IMG/VR virus record: IMGVR_UViG_3300044987_001824
Coordinates: 1 to 33,180 of that record
Origin: a virus
Direction: 5' to 3' (one strand)
DNA length: 33,180 nucleotides
The first letter of the stretch is position 1. Each line of letters starts with the position of its first letter. Of the stretch, positions 7,051-13,850 are shown piece after piece. The position numbers and the translations under genes are program-made. Under the pieces are notes generated by a model. It was not told where the DNA came from. It saw only the letters and a program-made list of their open reading frames with translations, and did no database searches.

Positions 7051-7271
7051 GAGTTTCAGTTATTAGCCACTTAACAAAGAATAGGAAGCCAGGTATTACT
7101 GTTAGAGAAGCCTTAATATTCGCTAGATCAGGTTCTAAGTTACCGAATAAAGTATTCTGTAAACTACACTCTTATGGATTATTAAATGATGATGGCACTC
7201 TTACATCTATATCTAATAGACTATTAGATGGCTTTATAGCTGAAGAAGATATTGAGGATATGCGAAAATGA
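7047..7271 (+). CDS. 74-residue hypothetical protein in the NAD cluster
   Basis: Basic N-terminus and acidic C-terminus. Residues from about 18 to 60 (VREALIFARSGSKLPNKVF.KLHSYGLL) resemble a winged-helix-like pattern, but too weakly to name. Coupled by ATGA to the PRPP-synthetase-like gene upstream and to the macro-domain gene downstream, so its product is probably made with them. Confidence 0.55.
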   Translation: MRVSVISHLTKNRKPGITVREALIFARSGSKLPNKVFCKLHSYGLLNDDGTLTSISNRLLDGFIAEEDIEDMRK

Positions 7272-7705
7272 TTAAATACGAAAAAGGTAATGTATTCGAC
7301 CACTTAAGGGGGCCGTGTATCTTTGTACATGGTTGTAATGCACAACGTACTATGGGTTCTGGAGTAGCTAAGATAGTTAGGTCTGACTTCCCGGAACTAT
7401 ATATAACTTACCTAGAAATGGAACAGAAACTAGGTGAAGTATCTTGTGTTAATTTTAACGGTACTATTATGTGTAATCTTATCTCTCAACGTAACTACGG
7501 TTATGAAGGTAAAATATACGTTAATTATGACGCTCTGCACATGGGATTAGTACAAATAGGCACTATGGCTAAGATTTTGAACCTACCTATTAAGATGCCG
7601 TTTATAGGGGCTGGACTTGGTGGTGGTGCTAAACAAGATTTGAAGGAAGTATTTGAATCTGCGCTATTCGGTCTTGACGTTACTGTTTTTTCACTTGAAA
7701 ATTAG
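7268..7705 (+). CDS. macro-domain protein (ADP-ribose binding or hydrolysing)
   Basis: A 145-residue single-domain protein close to Poa1p-like macro domains: KGNVFDHL at the N-terminus, the ligand loop HGCNAQRTMGSGVA (21-34), and a second glycine loop PFIGAGLGGG (about 111-120). Macro domains bind ADP-ribose; this subgroup often removes the phosphate from ADP-ribose 1''-phosphate or hydrolyses ADP-ribose links. The gene lies between the PRPP-synthetase-like and NAMPT-like genes, so a role in ADP-ribose handling during NAD+ rebuilding is plausible. Other options are reversing host ADP-ribosylation or clearing ADP-ribose phosphate from tRNA repair. Function is inferred. Confidence 0.88.
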   Translation: MIKYEKGNVFDHLRGPCIFVHGCNAQRTMGSGVAKIVRSDFPELYITYLEMEQKLGEVSCVNFNGTIMCNLISQRNYGYEGKIYVNYDALHMGLVQIGTMAKILNLPIKMPFIGAGLGGGAKQDLKEVFESALFGLDVTVFSLEN

Positions 7706-7723
7706 AGCTTAACAAAGTATAAT
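7695..7723 (+). promoter_or_regulatory. promoter for the NAMPT-like gene
   Basis: TTGAAA (7695-7700) inside the end of the macro-domain gene, 17 bases, TATAAT (7718-7723), start codon 27 bases further. Confidence 0.75.
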
Positions 7724-7750
7724 TATTAATCTGAAAAAAGGAAATTAAAT

Positions 7751-9244
7751 ATGACTAATACAACTATGACTGCTACCGACTTCTACAAAGTCGGACACAT
7801 CTTTCAATACCCACAAGGTACTGAGTACGTTTACTCTAACTGGACAGCACGTTCAGCCGATAAATTTAAAGGTTTTGATGACTTTGATAATAAAGTCGTA
7901 TTCTTTGGGCTTCAAGCGTTCATTAAGCGTTTCCTAGTTAAAGAATGGAATGATAATTTCTTTAGTAAGCCAAAGGATGAAGTTGTTGGTAAATACCAGC
8001 GTCGTATGACGAATTCTATCGGCCCTATCGATGTTTCTCACTTTGAGGCTCTTCACGATCTAGGCTACCTGCCTCTTAATATTAAAGCACTACCAGAAGG
8101 TTCTCGTGTTAATATTCGTGTACCAATGTTTACCATTGTTAATACACATCCTGATTTCTTCTGGCTTACTAACTACTTTGAAACAGCTATCTCAGCAGAA
8201 GTATGGCAAACCTGTACTTCGGCCACAATCGCCTACGAATTCCGCCGGCTAATGAACAAATTCGCCAAACTTACTGGAACTCCTAGTGATTTTGTGCAAT
8301 GGCAAGGTCACGATTTCTCAATGCGTGGTATGTCCAGTCTTGATTCAGCTGCTAAATCTGGAGCTGCACACCTTCTTAGTTTTACTGGTACTGACACTAT
8401 CTCTGGCATTGATTTTCTAGAGGAATGGTATAATGCGAACTCTGATAAGGAACTTATTGGTGGTAGCGTTCCTGCTACTGAACACTCTGTCATGTCGGCA
8501 GGCGGCGAGGTTGACGAATTTAATACCTTTAAGCGCCTCATCACAGAAGTCTACCCTAGTGGTGTAGTTAGTATCGTTTCTGATACTTGGGATTTCTGGA
8601 ATGTTCTTACTAACATTGCACCTTCACTTAAGAATGAAATCCTAGCTCGTAAACCAAATGCTTTTGGTCTTGCTAAAGTTGTATTCCGCCCTGATTCTGG
8701 TGATCCTGTAAAGATTATTGTTGGTGATTGTGAGGCTGAGCCAGGTACTCCTGAATACAAAGGAGCTGTCCAAGTTCTTTGGGAACAGTTTGGTGGAACG
8801 CACACCTCTGAAGGCTTTAAGCAAGTACACGAGCGAGTTGGTCTGATTTATGGCGACAGCATCACACCTGACCGGGCTGCTCGGATTCTTAAAGGATTGG
8901 CTGATAAGGGTTTTGCTAGTGGTAACATTGTATTCGGTATTGGTTCTTACACTTACCAGTTCAATACTCGCGATACTTTTGGTTTTGCAATGAAAGCTAC
9001 ATGGGCAGTTGTAAACGGTATTGCGCGTGAGCTTTCAAAAGATCCAAAAACTGATAATGGTAACAAAAAGTCTGCTAAAGGACTACTACGGGTTGAAATT
9101 GAGATGGTAAGTAAAGACTTCTTCCTATATGACCAACAGTCTGAGTTTGAAGAAAAGGACGGACAGCTAGTGACAGTATTCTGTGATGGAAAACTGATTG
9201 GTAAGCAATCACTGGCGGATATTAGAGGAAATCTATGGGGTTGA
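7751..9244 (+). CDS. nadV: nicotinamide phosphoribosyltransferase-like enzyme (NAMPT/NadV family; possible NARP1 transferase)
   Basis: A 497-residue full-length NAMPT-family protein. Landmarks: TDFYKVGHIFQYPQGTEYVY at the N-terminus, HDFSMRGMSS, GTDTISG, the catalytic-type histidine in ATEHSVM (H245), SIVSDTWDFW, RPDSGDP, YGDSIT, FGIGSYTYQ, and a basic C-terminal substrate region. NAMPT makes NMN from nicotinamide and PRPP; the NARP1 relative uses ADP-ribose pyrophosphate to make NAD+ directly. It has a promoter of its own (7695-7723) and AAAGGAAAT before the ATG. It ends in an overlap with small genes of unknown function. The symbol follows the family name; the true acceptor is unproven. Confidence 0.92.
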   Translation: MTNTTMTATDFYKVGHIFQYPQGTEYVYSNWTARSADKFKGFDDFDNKVVFFGLQAFIKRFLVKEWNDNFFSKPKDEVVGKYQRRMTNSIGPIDVSHFEALHDLGYLPLNIKALPEGSRVNIRVPMFTIVNTHPDFFWLTNYFETAISAEVWQTCTSATIAYEFRRLMNKFAKLTGTPSDFVQWQGHDFSMRGMSSLDSAAKSGAAHLLSFTGTDTISGIDFLEEWYNANSDKELIGGSVPATEHSVMSAGGEVDEFNTFKRLITEVYPSGVVSIVSDTWDFWNVLTNIAPSLKNEILARKPNAFGLAKVVFRPDSGDPVKIIVGDCEAEPGTPEYKGAVQVLWEQFGGTHTSEGFKQVHERVGLIYGDSITPDRAARILKGLADKGFASGNIVFGIGSYTYQFNTRDTFGFAMKATWAVVNGIARELSKDPKTDNGNKKSAKGLLRVEIEMVSKDFFLYDQQSEFEEKDGQLVTVFCDGKLIGKQSLADIRGNLWG

Positions 9245-9426
9245 AGAGTAAATGCCCTCCAGTACTACTAGACTACCAGGAAACTGTCTACATAACTGGT
9301 AGGTGGTTTGCTGGTAAACATGACTTATATATAGAAGTAGTAAAATATAAATTACTATTTATTCCAATCTATGAGTTTGTTGATTACAATAGACTGAAAG
9401 AAATTCAAGGAGAACGCTCTTGTTAA
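9235..9426 (+). CDS. small hypothetical protein, tandem copy 1
   Basis: A 63-residue protein starting at an ATG inside the end of the NAMPT-like gene, with AGAGGAAA upstream. It shares ITGRW...LYIEVV...KEIQGE with the next gene (LTGRW...LRLEVV...KEIQGE), so the two are a diverged tandem duplication. Beta-rich and aromatic; no known family. Confidence 0.6.
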   Translation: MGLKSKCPPVLLDYQETVYITGRWFAGKHDLYIEVVKYKLLFIPIYEFVDYNRLKEIQGERSC

Positions 9427-9626
9427 GACCTAGTAAACTTGTTGAAGTATATATAGTACCAGAAGAAGCACCAGACTTTTATGGTTATCTTACAGGCCGC
9501 TGGTACATTAGTACCAGTGGTTCTCTAAGACTAGAGGTTGTGACTCTTTCCATATTAGGAACTTACATTAGGAGAGGCTTCTTCCCAGAAGGAGCTATTA
9601 AAGAAATTCAAGGAGAACACGGTTGA
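9420..9626 (+). CDS. small hypothetical protein, tandem copy 2, TTG start
   Basis: A 68-residue paralogue of the preceding protein. The start is TTG at 9420, supported by AAGGAGAA 6 bases upstream and the absence of a usable ATG. The copy of that ribosome site belongs to the repeated KEIQGE coding end (ATTCAAGGAGAA), so each copy's tail supplies the ribosome site for the next gene. Confidence 0.6.
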   Translation: MLRPSKLVEVYIVPEEAPDFYGYLTGRWYISTSGSLRLEVVTLSILGTYIRRGFFPEGAIKEIQGEHG

Positions 9627-9853
9627 AAACATTTGATACATTCGAAGATAATATTGGTCTAAAAGAATGTGTAAAGAGGCCAATTATTGTTCATGCGCTG
9701 CAAATTAACTACCCTTTCCGAGTTAAGTCACTAGAAGGTGATTATGCTCAGGGTAAGGAGGGGGATTACTTAATGCGCGGTATTAAAGGTGAACACTATA
9801 TCTGTGACAAAGAAATTTTTGAAGCTTCCTACGACTTTTTAGAGGATGTATGA
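9623..9853 (+). CDS. conserved small phage protein with GDYLMRG motif, TTG start
   Basis: A 76-residue protein with the pattern common in many phages: V.ALQ at the front, then GDYLMRG, GEHYICDKEIF and a C-terminal (A)SYDFL. The family has no established function. TTG at 9623 follows GGAGAACACGG; no ATG fits. Coupled to the next gene by ATGA. Confidence 0.65.
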   Translation: MKTFDTFEDNIGLKECVKRPIIVHALQINYPFRVKSLEGDYAQGKEGDYLMRGIKGEHYICDKEIFEASYDFLEDV

Positions 9854-10158
9854 TGAAAAAAGAATTGTGCGAACGCTATATCAGAGTAATTAATGATTCT
9901 AGAGCTAAGGAAGAAGCTTTAGGTGAGGCACTTCAAGCTCTTAATGCGGATAACTTTATTATTGGCTTAGTACCTGATGAGTTTACTGACCTTTTTAATG
10001 ATATGTTTATTACCCTTGTTGGAGAATCAGCATACGATTGGGTTACTTGGTGGTTATATGAAACTGACCAAGAATCAAGCAAAATCTGGATTAATGGTGA
10101 AGAAATTGATATTAACTCTTTTGATGACTTATGGGAGGCAGCGATAAAAGATGCGTGA
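9850..10158 (+). CDS. acidic hypothetical phage protein
   Basis: A 102-residue, strongly acidic, aromatic protein (YDWVTWWLYETDQESSKIW). Begins ATGATG at an ATGA overlap, so 9850 or 9853 may be used. It ends 8 bases into thyX. Acidic small proteins of this size can be inhibitors or DNA mimics, but nothing here proves that. No family recognised. Confidence 0.6.
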   Translation: MMKKELCERYIRVINDSRAKEEALGEALQALNADNFIIGLVPDEFTDLFNDMFITLVGESAYDWVTWWLYETDQESSKIWINGEEIDINSFDDLWEAAIKDA

Positions 10159-10954
10159 TAAGATTAATGTACTAGATAAAGGCTTTGTGCGTCTAGTAGA
10201 TGTTATGGGTAGTGACTCTGCAATTGTGCAAGCTGCTAGGGTATCTTATGGTGAAGGTACTAAGACTGTGAATGAGGATCGTGGATTAATTCGTTATCTT
10301 CTGCGTCATAAACACACATCGCCTCTAGAAATGGTTGAATTTAAGTTCCATCTTAAAATGCCTATTTATATTGCTAGGCAGCATATTCGCCATCGTACAG
10401 CAAATGTGAACGAAATGTCAGCACGTTATTCTGTTATGCCTGATGAGTTTTATCTGCCCTCTGCGATTAGGGGTCAATCAGATAAGAATAAGCAATGTTC
10501 AGAAGGTGTTCTAGATAATAGTCATTTTGCAGCAATTCTAGCAGAATCTTCATATGAGGCGTATAATGATTATGAAGAAGCCATTGAAAATGGTGTTTCT
10601 AGGGAAATGGCTAGGATGATTCTTCCTATTAATCTTTATACAGAGATGTACTGGAAGATTGATCTTCATAATCTACTACACTATATTCGTCTACGCAACC
10701 ATTCACATGCTCAGGCAGAGATTCAAGAATATGCTAAGGCTATGCTTGATTTGATTACTCCTCATGTTCCTCTAACTGTTGAAGCTTTCAACGATTACGT
10801 TGTTAATGCTAGAACATTCTCCGCTAAGGAAATGGAGCTTCTGTGGGATGTACTTAAAACTAATGTGTCTATTGAGTCATTAGATGAAATAGCAAGAGTA
10901 TGTCTTTCAAAAACAGAGGCAAGAGAATTTATGGAGAAATTTAATAATGGTTAA
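10151..10954 (+). CDS. thyX: FAD-dependent thymidylate synthase ThyX
   Basis: A 267-residue protein with the ThyX signature RHR(80-82)TANVNEMSARY(93), plus RQHIRHRT, MILPINLYTEMYW and the C-terminal LRNHSHAQAEIQEYA active-site helix. ThyX methylates dUMP to dTMP using methylenetetrahydrofolate and FAD, supplying dTTP for phage DNA synthesis. Length is typical (about 220-260). The ATG overlaps the previous gene by 8 bases; GGAGG lies 13 bases upstream, so translational coupling probably helps. It partners functionally with the dNTP hydrolase-like gene at 166-747. Confidence 0.95.
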   Translation: MRDKINVLDKGFVRLVDVMGSDSAIVQAARVSYGEGTKTVNEDRGLIRYLLRHKHTSPLEMVEFKFHLKMPIYIARQHIRHRTANVNEMSARYSVMPDEFYLPSAIRGQSDKNKQCSEGVLDNSHFAAILAESSYEAYNDYEEAIENGVSREMARMILPINLYTEMYWKIDLHNLLHYIRLRNHSHAQAEIQEYAKAMLDLITPHVPLTVEAFNDYVVNARTFSAKEMELLWDVLKTNVSIESLDEIARVCLSKTEAREFMEKFNNG

Positions 10955-11303
10955 GAATTACACTATTAGTGTGCTAAATTCTAAACTTGCGGAAGCAAGT
11001 ATAGACTTCTGGTTAAGTAACCCACAGAAGATTGATAATGTTATTGATTTCATCAATGAACTTAATAAAGCACCAGTAAAGTTATCCGCAGCCGAACAAG
11101 CTAAGAAAGAAGCTAAAGATGCAGAGCTTACTAGAATTAGAGCTCTTATCTCTAAACAAGTTAGTGAAGGTGGTAGCTCGATTAGATTAATGAGTAGACC
11201 AATTTGGGAGGATACTATTGAGCAACTTAGAGCTGATGGGTTTAAATTAATAATTGGTAATATCTCTTATTATGGTGATTCTTATATTGTTTCATGGGAT
11301 TAA
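10947..11303 (+). CDS. hypothetical protein
   Basis: A 118-residue protein with a helical, Lys/Ala-rich centre (SAAEQAKKEAKDAELTRIRA) and a beta-rich C-terminus ending ISYYGDSYIVSWD. It overlaps thyX by 8 bases. The C-terminal half resembles small phage proteins with a (I/L)..GG.S..L pattern, but I cannot name a family. Confidence 0.6.
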   Translation: MVKNYTISVLNSKLAEASIDFWLSNPQKIDNVIDFINELNKAPVKLSAAEQAKKEAKDAELTRIRALISKQVSEGGSSIRLMSRPIWEDTIEQLRADGFKLIIGNISYYGDSYIVSWD

Positions 11304-11306
11304 ATT

Positions 11307-11501
11307 ATGTATAGTTTTGTATTAATTATGTCCCTAGTATTGTCTAACGGCAGTACTTATCAAACCCCAACGCTATTCTATCATAATTTTACAGACTGTA
11401 TGAATGTAGCTATGGCAGTTACAGATACTTATCGTAAAACAGACCTAAAATCGTATAAGGTTATGTGTCATAAGGTTACTCCTCCAGTAAACGAGGAGTA
11501 A
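11307..11501 (+). CDS. small secreted or membrane-anchored hypothetical protein
   Basis: A 64-residue protein with a hydrophobic N-terminus (MYSFVLIMSLVLSNG) like a short signal peptide, and two cysteines (C31 and C54) that could pair after export. Last gene before the terminator at 11507. No family recognised. Confidence 0.55.
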   Translation: MYSFVLIMSLVLSNGSTYQTPTLFYHNFTDCMNVAMAVTDTYRKTDLKSYKVMCHKVTPPVNEE

Positions 11502-11506
11502 TGAGC

Positions 11507-11541
11507 GCCTCAAGCGAAGAATTTCTAGCTTGAGGCTTTTT
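11507..11541 (+). terminator. terminator overlapping the next promoter
   Basis: GCCTCAAGC (11507-11515), 12-base loop, GCTTGAGGC (11528-11536), TTTTTG. The 3' arm carries the -35 box of the promoter below. Confidence 0.85.
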
Positions 11542-11558
11542 GCTTTATGCCTTATAAT
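11530..11558 (+). promoter_or_regulatory. promoter with -35 box inside the terminator stem
   Basis: TTGAGG (11530-11535), 17 bases, TATAAT (11553-11558), start codon at 11587 behind AAAGGA. Confidence 0.78.
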
Positions 11559-11586
11559 ATTATTTCTGATTTGGAAAGGAACAATA

Positions 11587-11766
11587 ATGTATAAATTATA
11601 TGTAAATGGCTACTTCAATGACTCTTTCATTTCGCTAGAGATTGCATTGCAAGCAGCTAAGAAATATCTAAAGAATGGTGAAGATATTGAGATTCGTATC
11701 AAGCAACCTTCTTTTGCTACTCACCTATATGAGGAAATTCCTTCTTATGCTCATCCCAATAATTAA
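11587..11766 (+). CDS. 59-residue hypothetical protein
   Basis: Start chosen at 11587, where AAAGGA lies 7 bases upstream and 28 bases after the promoter -10 box; the longer frame to 11530 would begin upstream of the transcript. Sequence begins MYKLYVNGYFNDSFISLE. Overlaps the lipoprotein gene by 20 bases. No known family. Confidence 0.6.
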   Translation: MYKLYVNGYFNDSFISLEIALQAAKKYLKNGEDIEIRIKQPSFATHLYEEIPSYAHPNN

Positions 11767-11995
11767 AGCAATAGTACTTTCTGCATTCCTAGTAGGTTGT
11801 GCTCCTGTGACTAATGGTGTTGATCAATGTATGAGAAGTGAATTATTCATTCAATGTCTAAAGTCTATACCAAAAGGGCCCGATAGTACTAAGTATAATG
11901 ATTGGGATGAGGTAATAAAGGAGTGTCAGAATGCTTCTTATTACCATAGTCTGAGGGATTTTAAGTATATTAAACTAGAATGTAGGAGTAATTAA
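11747..11995 (+). CDS. small lipoprotein
   Basis: An 82-residue protein with a type II signal peptide: MLIPIIKAIVLSAFLVGC followed by APVTNG, so LVGC is the lipobox and the cysteine would be lipidated. The ATG at 11747 follows GAGGAA at about 10 bases; an upstream ATG at 11729 lacks such a site. Phage lipoproteins of this size act as outer-membrane spanins or as superinfection-exclusion proteins. No separate holin or endolysin is next to it, so exclusion or host-surface modification is as likely as lysis. The mature part has three further cysteines. Confidence 0.65.
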   Translation: MLIPIIKAIVLSAFLVGCAPVTNGVDQCMRSELFIQCLKSIPKGPDSTKYNDWDEVIKECQNASYYHSLRDFKYIKLECRSN

Positions 11996-12369
11996 TGTTA
12001 TACCTAATTAGAGGTTGGCCCGGTTCTGGTAAAACTACTCTAGCTAAAGAACTACTAAAGCAAGGTAAAGCTGATGTGCATTACGAAGCTGATATGTTTT
12101 TCGAAGGTAAAGTCTTAGGTTACGTATTTGACCCCACCGCTCTACCTGTAGCACACGCTTGGTGTCTTCGCCGAACTAAGGAAGCCCTACAACAGGGTCT
12201 AAACGTAGCAGTCTCTAATACTTTCATCAAATTATGGGAATTACAGAAATATATCGATTTGGGCCATCCTTACGAGATTATTGAGTGTCGTGGCCTATTT
12301 AAAAATGTGCACGGTGTGCCACCTGAGAAGGTTCTGGCTATGCGGGCTAGATTTGAGGAAATTAAATGA
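11995..12369 (+). CDS. P-loop kinase (polynucleotide kinase / AAA_33-like)
   Basis: A 124-residue protein with Walker A GWPGSGKT (7-14), a D/M pair in EADMFFEG typical of the kinase lid-side acid, and the C-terminal RGLFKNVHGVPPEKVLAMRARFE resembling the N(V/I)H.VP motif of NEDD4-binding-protein-2-like and T4 Pnkp-like kinases. The fold suits phosphorylation of a polynucleotide 5' end. It lacks a phosphatase domain. With the Rnl1-type ligase 1.7 kb downstream and the HAD phosphatase at 18785, it could provide the kinase step of RNA repair (inference). TAATG overlap with the lipoprotein gene. Confidence 0.82.
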   Translation: MLYLIRGWPGSGKTTLAKELLKQGKADVHYEADMFFEGKVLGYVFDPTALPVAHAWCLRRTKEALQQGLNVAVSNTFIKLWELQKYIDLGHPYEIIECRGLFKNVHGVPPEKVLAMRARFEEIK

Positions 12370-12560
12370 AAGCATATGTACTTATGTCCGGTGATAATTA
12401 TGAAGTAGATTCCCTTAGTGCTATTACTGAAGGTATCTATCTTAGTGAATCAAAAGCAGGTACTGAAATATACTTGCGGAATGAAAGCTTTCCAGATAGG
12501 TACTTCTGGTATGAGTGTACAGAGATTAAGGATTTCCATGAAACTAGGGTAGTTGCATGA
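12366..12560 (+). CDS. 64-residue hypothetical protein
   Basis: ATGA-coupled to the kinase gene with GAGGAAATT upstream. Mixed beta-type sequence with aromatic residues (RYFWYECTEI). Coupled by ATGA to the next gene. Unknown family. Confidence 0.6.
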   Translation: MKAYVLMSGDNYEVDSLSAITEGIYLSESKAGTEIYLRNESFPDRYFWYECTEIKDFHETRVVA

Positions 12561-12727
12561 ACTCCCTAATGTTAGTGATAACCTTTACCTCATTTGTAAT
12601 AAATTTAATTTTTGGTGAATATTCTGCTGCTATCGCGTGGTTTGTAGCTTTCGGAATGTCACTAGCGTTAGCTTTTGGTGATCAATGTACTTGCTCTAGG
12701 AAACAAAATGAAAGAACTTTTAGGTGA
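12557..12727 (+). CDS. small two-helix membrane protein
   Basis: A 56-residue protein with two hydrophobic segments (residues ~4-19 and ~22-41) separated by a short GEYS turn, then a Cys-containing basic tail (DQCTCSRKQNER). This arrangement is compatible with a small inner-membrane or holin-like protein; there is no further support for lysis. Starts at an ATGA overlap and overlaps the next gene by 20 bases. Confidence 0.55.
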   Translation: MNSLMLVITFTSFVINLIFGEYSAAIAWFVAFGMSLALAFGDQCTCSRKQNERTFR

Positions 12728-12947
12728 AATTATAGATTCTGGTTACTTTGATATTGCATACCGAATTCATGCAATTTGGGGTACCCCAGAGTGCCCGGTA
12801 TATCTGAATAAGCTCTTACTACAAGATCGTATTGACAGGCAAGGCTTTCCAGAAAGAGTAATTGTTGCTCTAATGGAGCTTCAGCAACTTATTCCAGAAG
12901 AAACTGTGGATATTTGGGGGCCCCCACGAAGTAGACTACTTAAATGA
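12708..12947 (+). CDS. 79-residue hypothetical protein
   Basis: Starts at 12708 behind TAGGAAAC. Helical, with a WGTPECP segment and QQLIPEETVDIWGPP. Last gene of its operon before the terminator at 12969. No family recognised. Confidence 0.58.
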   Translation: MKELLGEIIDSGYFDIAYRIHAIWGTPECPVYLNKLLLQDRIDRQGFPERVIVALMELQQLIPEETVDIWGPPRSRLLK

Positions 12948-12968
12948 AATTTTTTATATACCCCCGGT

Positions 12969-13004
12969 AGGCTCAGGTTAAGATTTCTTAGCTTGAGCCT
13001 ATTT
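12969..13004 (+). terminator. terminator-like hairpin overlapping the next promoter
   Basis: AGGCTCAGGTTAAG (12969-12982), loop ATTT, CTTAGCTTGAGCCT (12987-13000): 14 pairs, two of them G-U. The T run is poor (ATTTGCGTTTT). Confidence 0.7.
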
Positions 13005-13021
13005 GCGTTTTGCCGTATAAT
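12993..13021 (+). promoter_or_regulatory. promoter with -35 box inside the hairpin stem
   Basis: TTGAGC (12993-12998), 17 bases, TATAAT (13016-13021), start codon at 13054 behind AAAGGTGA. Confidence 0.78.
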
Positions 13022-13053
13022 ATAATTTCTGAATTGCGCTAAAGGTGAAAGAA

Positions 13054-13254
13054 ATGGGCAAATATTTCTGGGATAACCCCAAGAAACCTCTAGGACTCAA
13101 TGCTGATATTGAACGTCATCGTAAAGAAGAAGCTAAGCTTTTAAAAGCAATTGAAGATAGTACGGATGCTAGATTTGAGATTACTTATCGTACTCTTTAC
13201 TGTCACTTGATTGAATCAAAAGCTGCTTTACTAGAAAAATTTGGAAGGAAGTAA
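13054..13254 (+). CDS. 66-residue helical hypothetical protein
   Basis: ATG at 13054 lies 6 bases after AAGGTGA; an in-frame GTG at 13045 is inside that site. Charged helical protein (ERHRKEEAKLLKAIEDSTDA). Ends 1 base before the next gene. Unknown family. Confidence 0.6.
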   Translation: MGKYFWDNPKKPLGLNADIERHRKEEAKLLKAIEDSTDARFEITYRTLYCHLIESKAALLEKFGRK

Positions 13255-13255
13255 A

Positions 13256-13468
13256 ATGAAAGCAGTTTATGAAGTCTTTGAGAAGTCATATTGGGGTGAT
13301 AAGTACACTGAAGCAGAAGTAACAATTTGGGATAATGGTAGCTACGTAGATAGTTTTGATGCTCCAACCGATATAACTTCTATTGATGAACTGATAGATT
13401 TTGTGTCTGATCGCTATGAGTTTACTTTAGATAAATTCAAAGACATTACTGAATGGGAAATCAAATGA
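13256..13468 (+). CDS. hypothetical protein, tandem copy A
   Basis: A 70-residue acidic protein (MKAVYEVFEK...EAEVTIWDNGSYVDSFDAP...) with GGAAGGAAG upstream. The next gene encodes a clear paralogue. Tandem duplication; unknown role. Confidence 0.62.
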   Translation: MKAVYEVFEKSYWGDKYTEAEVTIWDNGSYVDSFDAPTDITSIDELIDFVSDRYEFTLDKFKDITEWEIK

Positions 13469-13695
13469 AAGCAGTTTATACTCAATATGAATATCCGTCG
13501 GCTGATGGTGAGTTCTTCACTCAAGCATATGTAACAATTTGGGGTGAGGATGGTAGGAGAGCTGATTCATTTGATGCCCCGTGGTGGGGCATTGAAACTA
13601 AAGAAGAGCTTCAAGCTTTTCTAGTAGATTATTACGAATATCAACTTATTCAACTTGATAAGTTTATCACTGAATGGGAGTTTACACAAGAATGA
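13465..13695 (+). CDS. hypothetical protein, tandem copy B
   Basis: A 76-residue paralogue of the preceding gene: MKAVYTQYE...QAYVTIWGEDGRRADSFDAP..., including the same ending pattern (DKF.(D/)ITEWE). Starts at an ATGA overlap. The shared core VTIW.....DSFDAP may be a small beta-rich domain. Function unknown. Confidence 0.62.
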   Translation: MKAVYTQYEYPSADGEFFTQAYVTIWGEDGRRADSFDAPWWGIETKEELQAFLVDYYEYQLIQLDKFITEWEFTQE

Positions 13696-13850
13696 AAACA
13701 GTAACTGAGCAAATAGATGATCTAAAGCAAGAAATGCTAGTGCATCAAGAACTAGTAAAAATGCTAGTAGATGATGTAGGGTTAGATTATGCAGTCGCTA
13801 TTGAGGTTGCATATCACATTGAGCTAAAATTTGGGGTAACTAAGAAATGA
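13692..13850 (+). CDS. 52-residue helical hypothetical protein
   Basis: Starts at an ATGA overlap and ends in another. Two amphipathic helices (TEQIDDLKQEMLVHQELVKM, then YAVAIEVAYHIELKFG). The stretch encoding KFGVTK contains one copy of the ATTTGGGGT motif (13829-13837). Confidence 0.5.
   Translation: MKTVTEQIDDLKQEMLVHQELVKMLVDDVGLDYAVAIEVAYHIELKFGVTKK

Noticed and set aside
11747-12727. Lysis cassette (spanin plus holin)
   Set aside because: A small lipoprotein and a two-helix membrane protein are near each other, but there is no endolysin or inner-membrane spanin between or beside them, so I did not call lysis genes.
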